Source of the DNA: Profftia tarda
Lineage (GTDB): Bacteria; Pseudomonadota; Gammaproteobacteria; Enterobacterales; Enterobacteriaceae
Reading direction: 5' to 3'
Length of the DNA stretch: 64,000 bases
Assembly (NCBI RefSeq): GCF_904848675.1
Contig: NZ_LR890047.1
Span: forward strand, 806,001 to 870,000
Positions 30,210 to 38,401 of this stretch are shown in pieces (the stretch's first letter is position 1; the number at the start of each line of letters is the position of its first letter). The notes under the pieces are model-generated. The model was given only the letters and a program-made list of their open reading frames with translations. It searched no databases and had not been told where the DNA came from. Both the position numbers and the translations under genes were made by a program.

Positions 30210-30651
30210 CTGCTAATGATTCCTCAATTTCACCGCCAATAGCTTTAATTACAGCACGAGCACCTTTAGTAACACGAAGACCACGCAAAATTACAGGACG
30301 CCTGATTTGACCCGAACATATCACTCTTACAAATTTTATTTTTCGGCTAACTATATTAGCGGATTTTAGAGTATTTAGATCAATAATATCTCCTTCAACT
30401 AAATCGATATCAGATAGACGCACTTCGGTAGTTAGTATTCCTTTACGGGAAGTAAAACCGAATTTTGGCAGACGCCTGCAAAGGGGTGTTTGCCCACCCT
30501 CAAAGCCGCGACGTATGCCCCCCCCAGAACGAGAGTTCTGACCTTTATGACCACGACCACCAGTTTTACTGAATCCAGAACCAATGCCACGACCTATACG
30601 TTTGGATACGTGTCTGGAACCTTTGGCCGGAGATAGAGTGTTTAAACGCAT
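30202..30651 (-). CDS. rplO: 50S ribosomal protein L15
   Basis: Late-assembly protein of the 50S subunit. It begins MRLNTLSPAKGSRHVSKRIG and has the Gly-rich RNA-binding stretch GRGHKGQNSRSGGG. At 149 residues it is close to E. coli L15 (144). It is 3 bp downstream of rpmD and overlaps secY, forming the compact 3' half of the spc operon. Confidence 0.98.
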   Translation of the reverse strand: MRLNTLSPAKGSRHVSKRIGRGIGSGFSKTGGRGHKGQNSRSGGGIRRGFEGGQTPLCRRLPKFGFTSRKGILTTEVRLSDIDLVEGDIIDLNTLKSANIVSRKIKFVRVICSGQIRRPVILRGLRVTKGARAVIKAIGGEIEESLADG

Positions 30652-30654
30652 CTC

Positions 30655-30834
30655 TTACTCCCCAATCTTAACCATATAGGAAACTGCTTTAACCATTCCA
30701 CGTATGGAAGGAGTATCTTCACGTTCTACAATATGCCGAATACGACGCAGACCCAGACCGAATAAAGTTGCTTTGTGTTTAGGCAAACGACCAATTGAGC
30801 TGCGCGTTTGAATTATTCTAATAGTTTTTAACAT
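30655..30834 (-). CDS. rpmD: 50S ribosomal protein L30
   Basis: A 59-residue 50S protein. The reading frame starts MLKTIRIIQTRSSIGRL and contains LFGLGLRRI and EREDTPSIRGM, aligning end to end with E. coli L30 (59 residues). It fits exactly between rpsE (2-bp gap) and rplO (3-bp gap), the E. coli order. L30 is absent from some reduced genomes, so its retention is worth noting. Confidence 0.97.
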   Translation of the reverse strand: MLKTIRIIQTRSSIGRLPKHKATLFGLGLRRIRHIVEREDTPSIRGMVKAVSYMVKIGE

Positions 30835-30836
30835 GG

Positions 30837-31340
30837 TTAATTACCCAGAATTTCTTTAACAGATTTACCACGCTTAGCGGCGATCATATCAGGAGACTTC
30901 ATGTTTACTAGGCCATCTATAGTTGCGCGAACTACATTAATTGGATTAGTAGAGCCATACGCCTTGGCTAAAACGTTATGAACTCCAGCAACTTCTAGAA
31001 CGGCACGCATCGCTCCACCAGCAATAATACCAGTACCCTCGGAAGCTGGCTGCATAAAGACACTAGAGCCCGTATGGTCTCCTTTCACAGGATGCTGAAG
31101 AGTGCCGCTATTTAAAGAAACATTCATGATGTTACGTCTAGCTTTCTCCATAGCTTTTTGGATGGCTGCAGGAACTTCACGAGCCTTGCCGTAACCAAAA
31201 CCCACACGCCCATTACGGTCACCAACTACAGTAAGTGCAGTGAAGCTAAAAATGCGTCCGCCCTTTACAGTCTTAGATACGCGATTTACAGCGATTAGCT
31301 TTTCCTGCAGTTCACTAGCTTTTTTTTCGATATTAACCAT
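30837..31340 (-). CDS. rpsE: 30S ribosomal protein S5
   Basis: 30S body protein at the S4-S5 interface that affects decoding accuracy. It starts MVNIEKKASELQEKLIAVNR; GRIFSFTALTVVGDRNGRVGFG is the S5 double-stranded-RNA-binding-like domain, and the C-terminal domain runs to KSVKEILGN. At 167 residues it equals E. coli. It is part of the spc operon between rplR and rpmD. Confidence 0.98.
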   Translation of the reverse strand: MVNIEKKASELQEKLIAVNRVSKTVKGGRIFSFTALTVVGDRNGRVGFGYGKAREVPAAIQKAMEKARRNIMNVSLNSGTLQHPVKGDHTGSSVFMQPASEGTGIIAGGAMRAVLEVAGVHNVLAKAYGSTNPINVVRATIDGLVNMKSPDMIAAKRGKSVKEILGN

Positions 31341-31354
31341 TTGATACCTTTACC

Positions 31355-31708
31355 TTAGAACTTTAGACCAGCTTCACGAGCAGCATCTGCTAATGACTGG
31401 ACACGACCATGATACTGAAACCCAGAGCGATCAAAAGATACATCTTTAATACCTTTTGCCAGCGCACGTTCAGCAATAACTTTACCTACAATAATTGCAG
31501 CATTTTTATTGCCAGTATATTCCAGTTGCTCACTTATTGCTTTCTCTAAAGTAGAAGCAGCGACCAGCACTTCAGAACCATTAGATGCAATTACCTGTGC
31601 ATATATATGACGGGGTGTACGATGTACTACCAAGCGAGTTACACATAATTCTTTCAGCTTCTGACGTGCGCGCGTCGCGCGACGGATACGAGCAGATTTC
31701 TTATCCAT
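31355..31708 (-). CDS. rplR: 50S ribosomal protein L18
   Basis: 5S rRNA-binding protein that helps anchor the central protuberance. It begins MDKKSARIRRATRARQKLKE, contains RLVVHRTPRHIYAQVI and ends YHGRVQSLADAAREAGLKF. At 117 residues it equals E. coli. It sits between rplF (9 bp) and rpsE (14 bp). Confidence 0.98.
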   Translation of the reverse strand: MDKKSARIRRATRARQKLKELCVTRLVVHRTPRHIYAQVIASNGSEVLVAASTLEKAISEQLEYTGNKNAAIIVGKVIAERALAKGIKDVSFDRSGFQYHGRVQSLADAAREAGLKF

Positions 31709-31717
31709 AGTATTAAC

Positions 31718-32251
31718 TTATTTCTTTTTAGCCTCTTTAGTACGCACGATCTCGTCGGCGTAACGAATACCTTTGCCTTTATAAGGCTCCGGACGACGGT
31801 AAGAACGCAGGTCTGCCGCTACTTGTCCAACCAACTGTTTATCAGAGCCTTTAAGCATAATTTCAGTATGAGATAAGCATTCAGCAGTAATACCTTCTGG
31901 TAAGGCATGTTCAATTGGATGAGAAAAACCTAAGGATAAGTTCAAAGATTGATCTCTAACTACTGCCCGGTAACCTACACCCACTAACTGTAGCTTCTTG
32001 CTGAATCCTTCGGTAACACCAATAACCATTGCATTAACAAGAGCACGAGTTGTACCGGCCTGAGCCCAAGCATTTGAAAAACTTTCGCGCGGAGCAAAGG
32101 TCAATGTACTGCCGGTATGCTTAATTTCAACAGCATCATGGACTATACGAGTCAAATCGCCGTTTTTACCTTTTATAGAAATTACTTGGTCGTTAATCTT
32201 TACTTCTACGCCTATCGGAATAACGACAGGTGTTTTTGCAACACGAGACAT
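31718..32251 (-). CDS. rplF: 50S ribosomal protein L6
   Basis: Binds the sarcin-ricin region of 23S rRNA near the factor-binding site. It begins MSRVAKTPVVIPIGVEVKIN, shows the two repeated L6 folds and ends RRPEPYKGKGIRYADEIV before a Lys-rich tail, all as in E. coli (177 residues in both). It is located between rpsH and rplR in the spc operon. Confidence 0.98.
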   Translation of the reverse strand: MSRVAKTPVVIPIGVEVKINDQVISIKGKNGDLTRIVHDAVEIKHTGSTLTFAPRESFSNAWAQAGTTRALVNAMVIGVTEGFSKKLQLVGVGYRAVVRDQSLNLSLGFSHPIEHALPEGITAECLSHTEIMLKGSDKQLVGQVAADLRSYRRPEPYKGKGIRYADEIVRTKEAKKK

Positions 32252-32266
32252 GTTTTATCCTTTCGA

Positions 32267-32659
32267 TCAAGCTACATAGCAGAGAATCTCTCCACCAATA
32301 CCAGACTGGCGTGCTGCATAATCAGTCATAACGCCTTTAGAAGTAGAAATAATAGCTATACCTAAACCGGCCATAACTTTTGGCATATTATCTTTTTTCT
32401 TATAAATCCGTAGACCTGGACGGCTAATGCGTTCAATTTTTTCTACGACTGACTTGCCATGGAAGTACTTAAGCTCTAATAATAATTCAGTTTTTTTATC
32501 GCCTGCAATTTTAAAATCCTTAATAAAACCTTCTTGTTTTAGCACATTAGCTATTGCTATTTTTATTTTAGAAGAAGGCATAATAATCATAACTCTTTTT
32601 GCAGCTTGACCGTTACGGATTCTAGTCAGCATATCCGATATCGGATCTTGCATACTCAT
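32267..32659 (-). CDS. rpsH: 30S ribosomal protein S8
   Basis: Central-domain 16S rRNA-binding protein. In E. coli it also represses the spc operon by binding the mRNA at rplE. It begins MSMQDPISDMLTRIRNGQAA and carries the C-terminal signature ISTSKGVMTDYAARQSGIGGE. At 130 residues it equals E. coli. It is preceded by rpsN at 23 bp. Confidence 0.98.
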   Translation of the reverse strand: MSMQDPISDMLTRIRNGQAAKRVMIIMPSSKIKIAIANVLKQEGFIKDFKIAGDKKTELLLELKYFHGKSVVEKIERISRPGLRIYKKKDNMPKVMAGLGIAIISTSKGVMTDYAARQSGIGGEILCYVA

Positions 32660-32682
32660 ATTTTATACTCCCATGCTTCAAA

Positions 32683-32988
32683 TTACCAACTGGCTTTCTT
32701 AAGACCAGGTATTTCACCGCGCATAGCAGCTTCACGGACTTTAATACGACTCAACCCAAACTTACGTAGAAAAGCATGTGGACGACCAGTTTGGCGACAA
32801 CGGTTACGCTGACGGGACGGGCTGGAATCACGCGGCAGAGTCTGAAGTTTAAGAACAGCATGCCAACGATCTTTATCAGCAGTGTTCACATTAGAAATCA
32901 TTGCTTTTAGTTCAGTGCGCTTAGTAAAGAACTTGTCAGCTAATTTCACGCGTTTAATTTCGCGTGCTTTCATAGATTGCTTAGCCAT
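32683..32988 (-). CDS. rpsN: 30S ribosomal protein S14
   Basis: 30S head protein near the A site. It reads MAKQSMKAREIKRVKLADKF and keeps LPRDSSPSRQRNRC followed by the GRPHAFLRKFGLSRIKVRE signature. At 101 residues it equals E. coli, and it is of the zinc-independent type. It lies between rplE (13 bp) and rpsH (23 bp). Confidence 0.98.
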   Translation of the reverse strand: MAKQSMKAREIKRVKLADKFFTKRTELKAMISNVNTADKDRWHAVLKLQTLPRDSSPSRQRNRCRQTGRPHAFLRKFGLSRIKVREAAMRGEIPGLKKASW

Positions 32989-33001
32989 GAGTAATTCTAC
33001 C

Positions 33002-33541
33002 TTACTTGCGTAATGGGAAGTGGAAAGCAGTCAGCAACGCACGACATTCATCATCTGATTTCGCATTAGTGGTGATGGTAATATCTAGACCACGAATACG
33101 ATCGACTTTATCATAATCAATTTCCGGAAAGATAATCTGTTCACGTATGCCCATGCTATAATTTCCGCGACCGTCAAATGATTTAGCAGGCAAACCTCGG
33201 AAGTCACTGATACGAGGCACAGCAATAGAAATCAGACGATCGAAGAACTCCCACATACGTGCACCACGTAGCGTTACTTTACATCCTATCGGATATCCTT
33301 GGCGTATTTTAAATCCTGCAACTGATTTTCGTGCTTTAGTAATTAAAGGTTTTTGACCGGATATTGCCGCTAGATTAGATGATGCATAATCTAATAATTT
33401 TTTATCCGCAATCGCTTCACCAACACCAATATTTAGGGTAATTTTCTTGATCAGTGGGACTTGCATAACAGAATTGTAGCCGAAAACAGACATTAGTTGC
33501 TTGACCACTGTGTTTTTGTAGTAATCATGCAGTTTTGTCAT
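33002..33541 (-). CDS. rplE: 50S ribosomal protein L5
   Basis: 5S rRNA-binding protein of the central protuberance. I start at ATG 33541 (MTKLHDYYKNTVVKQLM), which aligns with E. coli and is preceded by GGAG. The frame stays open further upstream, but that stretch overlaps rplX and has no family match. It contains GQKPLITKARKSVAGFKIRQ and the FPEIDYDKVDRIRG segment. At 179 residues it equals E. coli. Confidence 0.98.
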   Translation of the reverse strand: MTKLHDYYKNTVVKQLMSVFGYNSVMQVPLIKKITLNIGVGEAIADKKLLDYASSNLAAISGQKPLITKARKSVAGFKIRQGYPIGCKVTLRGARMWEFFDRLISIAVPRISDFRGLPAKSFDGRGNYSMGIREQIIFPEIDYDKVDRIRGLDITITTNAKSDDECRALLTAFHFPLRK

Positions 33542-33557
33542 CGTACTATACTCCAAA

Positions 33558-33872
33558 TTACTTGATAGTTTCGCTATTAGACTTGAAGAAACGCACTTTT
33601 TTGCCATCTTCAAATCTAAATCCTACCCGGTCAGCCTTGCCGGTTAATACATTAAAGATGGCTATGTTAGAAACATGAATAGCAGATTCTTTTTCAATAA
33701 TTCCACCTATTTTATTCAAACTAGAGACTGCTTTTTGATGTTTCTTGACAAGGTTTATTCCTTCAACAATTACTTTACTAGAAGAAAAGACTTTCTTTAC
33801 TTTACCGCGCTTGCCCTTGTCTTTACCGGTTAGCACGATTATTTCGTCATTACTACGGATTTTAGCTGCCAT
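33558..33872 (-). CDS. rplX: 50S ribosomal protein L24
   Basis: Early-assembly 50S protein with a KOW motif. I start at ATG 33872 (MAAKIRSNDEIIVLTGKDKG), with AGGA upstream. A longer in-frame start at 33902 would add ten residues overlapping rplN without family support. It ends GFRFEDGKKVRFFKSNSETI as in E. coli. The length is 104 residues, equal to E. coli. Confidence 0.97.
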   Translation of the reverse strand: MAAKIRSNDEIIVLTGKDKGKRGKVKKVFSSSKVIVEGINLVKKHQKAVSSLNKIGGIIEKESAIHVSNIAIFNVLTGKADRVGFRFEDGKKVRFFKSNSETIK

Positions 33873-33882
33873 AGTGCAATCC

Positions 33883-34254
33883 TTACAGTACTTCTGGTGC
33901 AAGTGAAATAATTTTCATAAATTTTTCATTACGCAACTCACGAGTTACTGGCCCAAAAATACGTGTGCCAATAGGATGTTCAGATTGATTCTGTAAAATA
34001 ACGCAAGCATTACCATCAAATCGAATCACAGAACCGTCCGAGCGACGTATTCCTTTCTTTGTACGCACAACTACGGCTTTTAGTACATCTCCCTTTTTAA
34101 CCTTACCGCGAGGAATAGCTTCCTTAATGGTGATTTTAATGATATCACCGATATTTGCATAGCGGCGGCGTGATCCACCTAGAACCTTGATACACATTAC
34201 TCGACGTGCACCGGAGTTATCAGCCACTTTTAGCATAGTCTGTTCTTGGATCAT
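33883..34254 (-). CDS. rplN: 50S ribosomal protein L14
   Basis: 50S protein at the subunit interface. It starts MIQEQTMLKVADNSGARRVM, contains VVVRTKKGIRRSDGSVIRFD and ends MKIISLAPEVL. At 123 residues it equals E. coli. It is the first gene of the spc operon; a promoter and a terminator occupy the 158 bp between it and rpsQ. Confidence 0.98.
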   Translation of the reverse strand: MIQEQTMLKVADNSGARRVMCIKVLGGSRRRYANIGDIIKITIKEAIPRGKVKKGDVLKAVVVRTKKGIRRSDGSVIRFDGNACVILQNQSEHPIGTRIFGPVTRELRNEKFMKIISLAPEVL

Positions 34255-34331
34255 TTTAATGCTCCACTGATATATAGTAGAGATTAGGATCTAAAGTTAA
34301 TTTTTTAAATCCTAACGATTGAGTGGCTAGT

Positions 34332-34362
34332 ATTATAACACCACTTCTAGAATATATGTGAA
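34332..34362 (-). promoter_or_regulatory. Likely spc operon promoter
   Basis: On the minus strand a consensus -10 TATAAT (34332-34337) lies 78 nt ahead of the rplN start. TTCACA (34357-34362) is 19 bp upstream as a -35 with one mismatch to TTGACA. The position, between the S10 operon terminator and rplN, matches the E. coli spc promoter. The long spacer lowers the certainty of the -35. Confidence 0.6.
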
Positions 34363-34366
34363 AAAT

Positions 34367-34390
34367 AAACGGCTCAACTTTGAGCCGTTT
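34367..34390 (-). terminator. Rho-independent terminator of the S10 operon
   Basis: AAACGGCTCA pairs with TGAGCCGTTT, a perfect 10-bp stem with a 4-nt loop, followed on the minus strand by TTTATTTTT. It lies 23 bp after the rpsQ stop. It separates the S10 and spc transcription units. Confidence 0.85.
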
Positions 34391-34412
34391 AAATATTAAA
34401 GATACGAGTGCA

Positions 34413-34667
34413 TTAAAGAACGGCTTTTTCTACAATACGCACCAAGGTCCAAGACTTAGTTTTAGATATTGGTCGGCATTCACGTATTTCTACAATGTCA
34501 CCGATATTACATTCATTTTTTTCGTCGTGTACATGCAGTTTAGTCGTACGTTTGATAAATTTACCATATATTGGATGCTTAACCATGCGTTCGATTATAA
34601 CAACAACAGATTTCTCCATTTTGTCACTCACTATTCGACCCTGCATAGTACGGATTTGATCAGTCAT
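34413..34667 (-). CDS. rpsQ: 30S ribosomal protein S17
   Basis: OB-fold primary 16S rRNA-binding protein. It begins MTDQIRTMQGRIVSDKMEKS and contains HVHDEKNECNIGDIVEIREC. At 84 residues it equals E. coli. Its start overlaps the rpmC stop by one base. It is the last gene of the S10 operon and is followed by the terminator at 34367-34390. Confidence 0.98.
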   Translation of the reverse strand: MTDQIRTMQGRIVSDKMEKSVVVIIERMVKHPIYGKFIKRTTKLHVHDEKNECNIGDIVEIRECRPISKTKSWTLVRIVEKAVL

Positions 34668-34858
34668 TACGCACTTGCCTTCTCAGTGATTAAAGTCTTA
34701 ACAAGAGCGATTTCACGTCGCACTTGTTTTAAATAGTGAGGTTGTTGCAGTTTACCGCATGCTGCCTGCATACGTAGTTTAAATTGTTCACGCAGAAGGG
34801 TCAACAATTCAGTTCGCAGCTCTGTGGTACTTTTCTGACGCAACTTCTGTATTTTCAT
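34667..34858 (-). CDS. rpmC: 50S ribosomal protein L29
   Basis: Small two-helix protein at the exit tunnel, near the SRP and trigger factor docking site. It starts MKIQKLRQKSTTELRTELLT and ends RREIALVKTLITEKASA. At 63 residues it equals E. coli. It is coupled by one-base overlaps to rplP upstream and rpsQ downstream. Confidence 0.98.
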   Translation of the reverse strand: MKIQKLRQKSTTELRTELLTLLREQFKLRMQAACGKLQQPHYLKQVRREIALVKTLITEKASA

Positions 34859-35271
34859 TACATCACCGTCTTAGTTACAAAAGTAGTTCTCATGGGGAGT
34901 TTAGCCGCTGCTAGCTTAAAAGCCTCACGGGCTAGATCTTCAGGCACGCCTCCCATTTCATAAAGTACTTTACCAGGCTGGATCAAGGCAACCCAATACT
35001 CCACATTACCTTTACCTTTACCCATGCGAACCTCAAGAGGCTTTTCGGTAATCGGTTTATCTGGGAAAACGCGTATCCAAATTTTACCCTCACGTTTTAT
35101 CGCACGAGTCATAGCACGACGGGCGGCTTCTATTTGCCGTGCAGTTAGACGACCACGACTGATAGCTTTTAGTCCGAAAGTGCCGAAGTTCACATCCATA
35201 CCTTGAGCCGCTAGCCCACGATTGCGTCCCTTATGCACTTTACGAAATTTTGTACGCTTTGGTTGTAACAT
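34858..35271 (-). CDS. rplP: 50S ribosomal protein L16
   Basis: 50S protein near the A-site tRNA elbow. It begins MLQPKRTKFRKVHKGRNRGL, contains RLTARQIEAARRAM and ends MRTTFVTKTVM. At 137 residues it is one longer than E. coli because of an extra Ala near residue 23. It is part of the S10 operon between rpsC and rpmC. Confidence 0.98.
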   Translation of the reverse strand: MLQPKRTKFRKVHKGRNRGLAAQGMDVNFGTFGLKAISRGRLTARQIEAARRAMTRAIKREGKIWIRVFPDKPITEKPLEVRMGKGKGNVEYWVALIQPGKVLYEMGGVPEDLAREAFKLAAAKLPMRTTFVTKTVM

Positions 35272-35285
35272 GCAGCTACTCTCCC

Positions 35286-35987
35286 TTACCTACGGCCTTT
35301 ACGCTGCTGCTTTTTAGGTTGAGCAGCTGGTTTATCTAATTGTTCTGCAGCAAGCATGCCACCTAGGATTTCACCTTTGAAAATCCATACCTTGACTCCG
35401 ATTATACCATAAGTAGTGTGCGCTTGAGATGTATTATAATCTATATCAGCCCTGAGAGTGTGCAATGGAACACGACCTTCGCGGTACCATTCAGTACGCG
35501 CAATTTCGGCACCTCCTAGGCGACCGCTAACCTCTACTTTAATACCTTTAGCACCCAAACGCATTGCGTTTTGTACAGCACGCTTCATTGCACGACGGAA
35601 CATAACACGACGCTCTAGCTGTGAAGCAATGCTATCAGCAACCAATGTTGCATCTAGTTCCGGTTTACGCACTTCAGAGATGTTGATTTGCGCAGGAACG
35701 CGAGCAATATCAGCTACTACCTTACGCAATTTCTCTACATCTTCACCTTTCTTTCCGATAACGATACCTGGACGAGCTGTGTGAATAGTCACACGAATGC
35801 TCTTTGCAGGACGCTCAATTACAACACGAGAAATAGAAGCCTTCGCCAGCTCTTTCGTTAGAAATTGGCGAACTTTAAAGTCGCTTTCTAAATTGTCAGC
35901 GAAATCTTTAGTATTCGCGAACCAAGTAGAATTCCAAGGTTTGACAATACCTAAACGAATACCATTAGGATGTACTTTCTGACCCAT
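35286..35987 (-). CDS. rpsC: 30S ribosomal protein S3
   Basis: Forms part of the mRNA entry channel and helicase of the 30S. It begins MGQKVHPNGIRLGIVKPWNS and contains the KH motif GIVIGKKGEDVEKLRK and the REGRVPLHTLRADIDY segment. At 233 residues it equals E. coli. It lies 14 bp from rplP. Confidence 0.98.
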   Translation of the reverse strand: MGQKVHPNGIRLGIVKPWNSTWFANTKDFADNLESDFKVRQFLTKELAKASISRVVIERPAKSIRVTIHTARPGIVIGKKGEDVEKLRKVVADIARVPAQINISEVRKPELDATLVADSIASQLERRVMFRRAMKRAVQNAMRLGAKGIKVEVSGRLGGAEIARTEWYREGRVPLHTLRADIDYNTSQAHTTYGIIGVKVWIFKGEILGGMLAAEQLDKPAAQPKKQQRKGRR

Positions 35988-36003
35988 TGTAGTCTCCAGA
36001 TTC

Positions 36004-36336
36004 TCAGAGATCGGATACGACCACTGTAATGTGGCTGGTACGCTTCAGTATACGATCTGCACGACCTTTAGCACGCGGCATCATACGCTTCATGCTTGGC
36101 CCTTCGTCTACGAATATCTTAATCACTTTCAGATCATCGATGTCAGCGCCATCATTGTGTTCTGCATTTGCTATGGCAGACTCGAGTACTTTTTTGACCA
36201 GACCGGCAGCTTTCTTATTTGCATAAACCAACAACTCCAAAGCTTTCGAAACATTCTTACCACGGATCAGATTAGCTATGAGGCGAACCTTCTGAGCAGA
36301 AGAACGAGCATGGCTATGTTTTGCATAAGTTTCCAT
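36004..36336 (-). CDS. rplV: 50S ribosomal protein L22
   Basis: 50S protein whose hairpin lines the exit tunnel. It begins METYAKHSHARSSAQKVRLI and ends with the tunnel hairpin and tail RAKGRADRILKRTSHITVVV. At 110 residues it equals E. coli. It is located between rpsS and rpsC. Confidence 0.98.
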   Translation of the reverse strand: METYAKHSHARSSAQKVRLIANLIRGKNVSKALELLVYANKKAAGLVKKVLESAIANAEHNDGADIDDLKVIKIFVDEGPSMKRMMPRAKGRADRILKRTSHITVVVSDL

Positions 36337-36350
36337 CTCTACCTCTACTT

Positions 36351-36629
36351 TTAGCGTTTTTTAGCTTTTTTATCAGCTGTGTGGCCGCGATAAGTACGAG
36401 TCGTTGCAAATTCACCTAATTTATGACCGACCATTTCATCGATTACAAATATTGGAATATGCTGACGACCATTATGGACAGCAATAGTTAGACCAATCAT
36501 GTTTGGAAAGACCGTTGAACGACGAGACCAAGTCTTGATAGGCTTTTTATCTCCGTTTTCCACGGCTTTCTCTACCTTCTTCAGCAAGTGTAGGTCAATG
36601 AAAGGACCTTTCTTGAGAGAACGTGGCAT
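36351..36629 (-). CDS. rpsS: 30S ribosomal protein S19
   Basis: 30S head protein that contacts S13 and the A-site finger. It starts MPRSLKKGPFIDLHLLKKVE and contains GHKLGEFATTRTYRGHTADK. At 92 residues it equals E. coli. It lies 14 bp from both rplB and rplV. Confidence 0.98.
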   Translation of the reverse strand: MPRSLKKGPFIDLHLLKKVEKAVENGDKKPIKTWSRRSTVFPNMIGLTIAVHNGRQHIPIFVIDEMVGHKLGEFATTRTYRGHTADKKAKKR

Positions 36630-36643
36630 GGCTTATCCTCTAA

Positions 36644-37468
36644 TTATTTTTTACTACGGCGACGTAAAATGAATTTATCAGTACGTTTGTTGCTGCGGGT
36701 CTTCTTACCTTTAGTCTGTAGGCCCCACGGAGATACAGGATGCTTACCAAAGTTACGACCTTCACCACCACCGTGTGGATGGTCGACTGGATTCATTGCG
36801 GTACCACGAACGGTAGGACGTACACCACGCCAACGACTTGCCCCTGCTTTACCTAGTACTTGTAGCATATGTTCAGCATTACCAACTTCACCTAAGGTAG
36901 CGCGGCAATTAGCTTGTATCTTTCGCATTTCGCCAGAACGCAAACGTAGAGTCACATAAGCACCATCTCGAGCAATGATTTGAACATATGAACCAGCAGA
37001 ACGCGCCATCTGACCACCTTTACCTGGTTTCATTTCTACGTTATGAACAGTAGAGCCCACCGGGATATTACGCATTGGCAATGTATTACCTATTTTGATA
37101 GCAGAATCAACGCCAGATTGAATCTGGTCACCAGTTTTTAGGCTTTTTGGCGCTAAAATATAACGATATTCTCCATCTTTATATAAAACCAGCGCAACGT
37201 TTGCCGAACGATTGGGGTCATATTCCACGCGCTTTACAACAGCAGATACAGTATCTTTATTGCGTTTGAAGTCCACCAAACGATAATGCTGTTTGTGACC
37301 ACCACCTATGTGACGAGTAGTGATACGACCATTATTGTTACGTCCGCCAGATTTACTAATTTTTTGAAGCAAAGGAGCATAAGGTTTCCCCTTATAAAGC
37401 TCAGGGTTAACCACTTTAACAACGTGGCGACGACCAGGAGATGTCGGTTTACATTTAACAATTGCCAT
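36644..37468 (-). CDS. rplB: 50S ribosomal protein L2
   Basis: Core 50S protein needed for subunit joining and the peptidyl-transferase centre. It begins MAIVKCKPTSPGRRHVVKVV. It has RHIGGGHKQHYR and the highly conserved GTAMNPVDHPHGGGEGR containing the functional histidine. At 274 residues it is close to E. coli (273). It lies within the S10 operon. Confidence 0.99.
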   Translation of the reverse strand: MAIVKCKPTSPGRRHVVKVVNPELYKGKPYAPLLQKISKSGGRNNNGRITTRHIGGGHKQHYRLVDFKRNKDTVSAVVKRVEYDPNRSANVALVLYKDGEYRYILAPKSLKTGDQIQSGVDSAIKIGNTLPMRNIPVGSTVHNVEMKPGKGGQMARSAGSYVQIIARDGAYVTLRLRSGEMRKIQANCRATLGEVGNAEHMLQVLGKAGASRWRGVRPTVRGTAMNPVDHPHGGGEGRNFGKHPVSPWGLQTKGKKTRSNKRTDKFILRRRSKK

Positions 37469-37487
37469 TGTTTTCTACTCCTCCGAC

Positions 37488-37790
37488 TTACTCTACGCTG
37501 CCAATGAGATCTAAATTTTGGCCCTTTTGCAGGGTTACGTAAGCTTTTTTCCAGTCATTGCGATGACCGACACGCTTACCGTTACGCTTTATCTTTCCCT
37601 TTACTACCAAGGTATGCACTGCATTAACTTCAATTTGAAATAACTCCTTAATTGCAGATTTTATTTCTGCTTTTGTTGCATCTTTAGTAACTTTAAGAAC
37701 TATCGTATTGTTTTTTTCCATAACCATAGACGCTTTTTCAGAAACGTGCGTTGCGCGCATTATTTTTAGAAAACGTTCTTTATAGATCAT
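37488..37790 (-). CDS. rplW: 50S ribosomal protein L23
   Basis: Exit-tunnel protein and docking site for trigger factor and SRP. It starts MIYKERFLKIMRATHVSEKA and contains NTIVLKVTKDATKAEIK and GHRNDWKKAYVTLQKGQNLD. At 100 residues it equals E. coli. Its start overlaps the end of rplD by 4 bp (coupled translation). Confidence 0.98.
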   Translation of the reverse strand: MIYKERFLKIMRATHVSEKASMVMEKNNTIVLKVTKDATKAEIKSAIKELFQIEVNAVHTLVVKGKIKRNGKRVGHRNDWKKAYVTLQKGQNLDLIGSVE

Positions 37791-38392
37791 GCTAGCCTCT
37801 CTTCAACTTTTTTCATAGCCTCATCAGTCATAATAATTTTATCAAAGGCTATTAAACTCATAGGGTCAATGCCTGTTACAGAACGGACATCAATCTTATA
37901 AAGGTTGCGAGCAGCCAAAAACATATGTTTATCCACTGCTAAAGTTATAATAAGCACTTCTTTTAACGACATCTCTTTTAGTTTCTGTACTAGCAGCTTA
38001 GTTTTAGGAGCTTCTATAGTAAAATCATCAACAACAATCAGGCGTTCTTGACGCACAAGTTCAGAGAGAATGCTCTTTAGTGCGCCGCGATACATCTTTT
38101 TATTAACTTTTTGACCATGATCCTGAGGCTTTGCAGCAAATGTAACGCCACCAGATCGCCAGATAGGACTCTTTGCAGAGCCAGCCCGAGCACGACCAGT
38201 ACCTTTCTGACGCCAAGGTTTTTTACCTGAACCAGTTACTTCAGCGCGAGTTTTTTGGGAGCGAGTACCTTGACGAGAGCCAGCTGCATAGGCAACCACT
38301 ACCTGGTGTACTAGTGCTTTGTTGAAATCACAATCGAAGGTAGTTTCGGAAACATTCAATGCTTTTTTCGCGCCTTTCATTACTAATTCCAT
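37787..38392 (-). CDS. rplD: 50S ribosomal protein L4
   Basis: 50S protein with a long loop into the exit tunnel. In E. coli it also represses the S10 operon through the leader RNA. It begins MELVMKGAKKALNVSETTFD and contains GSGKKPWRQKGTGRARAG. At 201 residues it equals E. coli. It is encoded between rplC (9 bp) and rplW (overlap). Confidence 0.98.
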   Translation of the reverse strand: MELVMKGAKKALNVSETTFDCDFNKALVHQVVVAYAAGSRQGTRSQKTRAEVTGSGKKPWRQKGTGRARAGSAKSPIWRSGGVTFAAKPQDHGQKVNKKMYRGALKSILSELVRQERLIVVDDFTIEAPKTKLLVQKLKEMSLKEVLIITLAVDKHMFLAARNLYKIDVRSVTGIDPMSLIAFDKIIMTDEAMKKVEERLA

Positions 38393-38401
38393 TTTATTGT
38401 C

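Noticed and set aside
35458..35784. 108-codon plus-strand frame inside rpsC
   Set aside because: Antisense shadow in a constrained ribosomal gene; not a gene.
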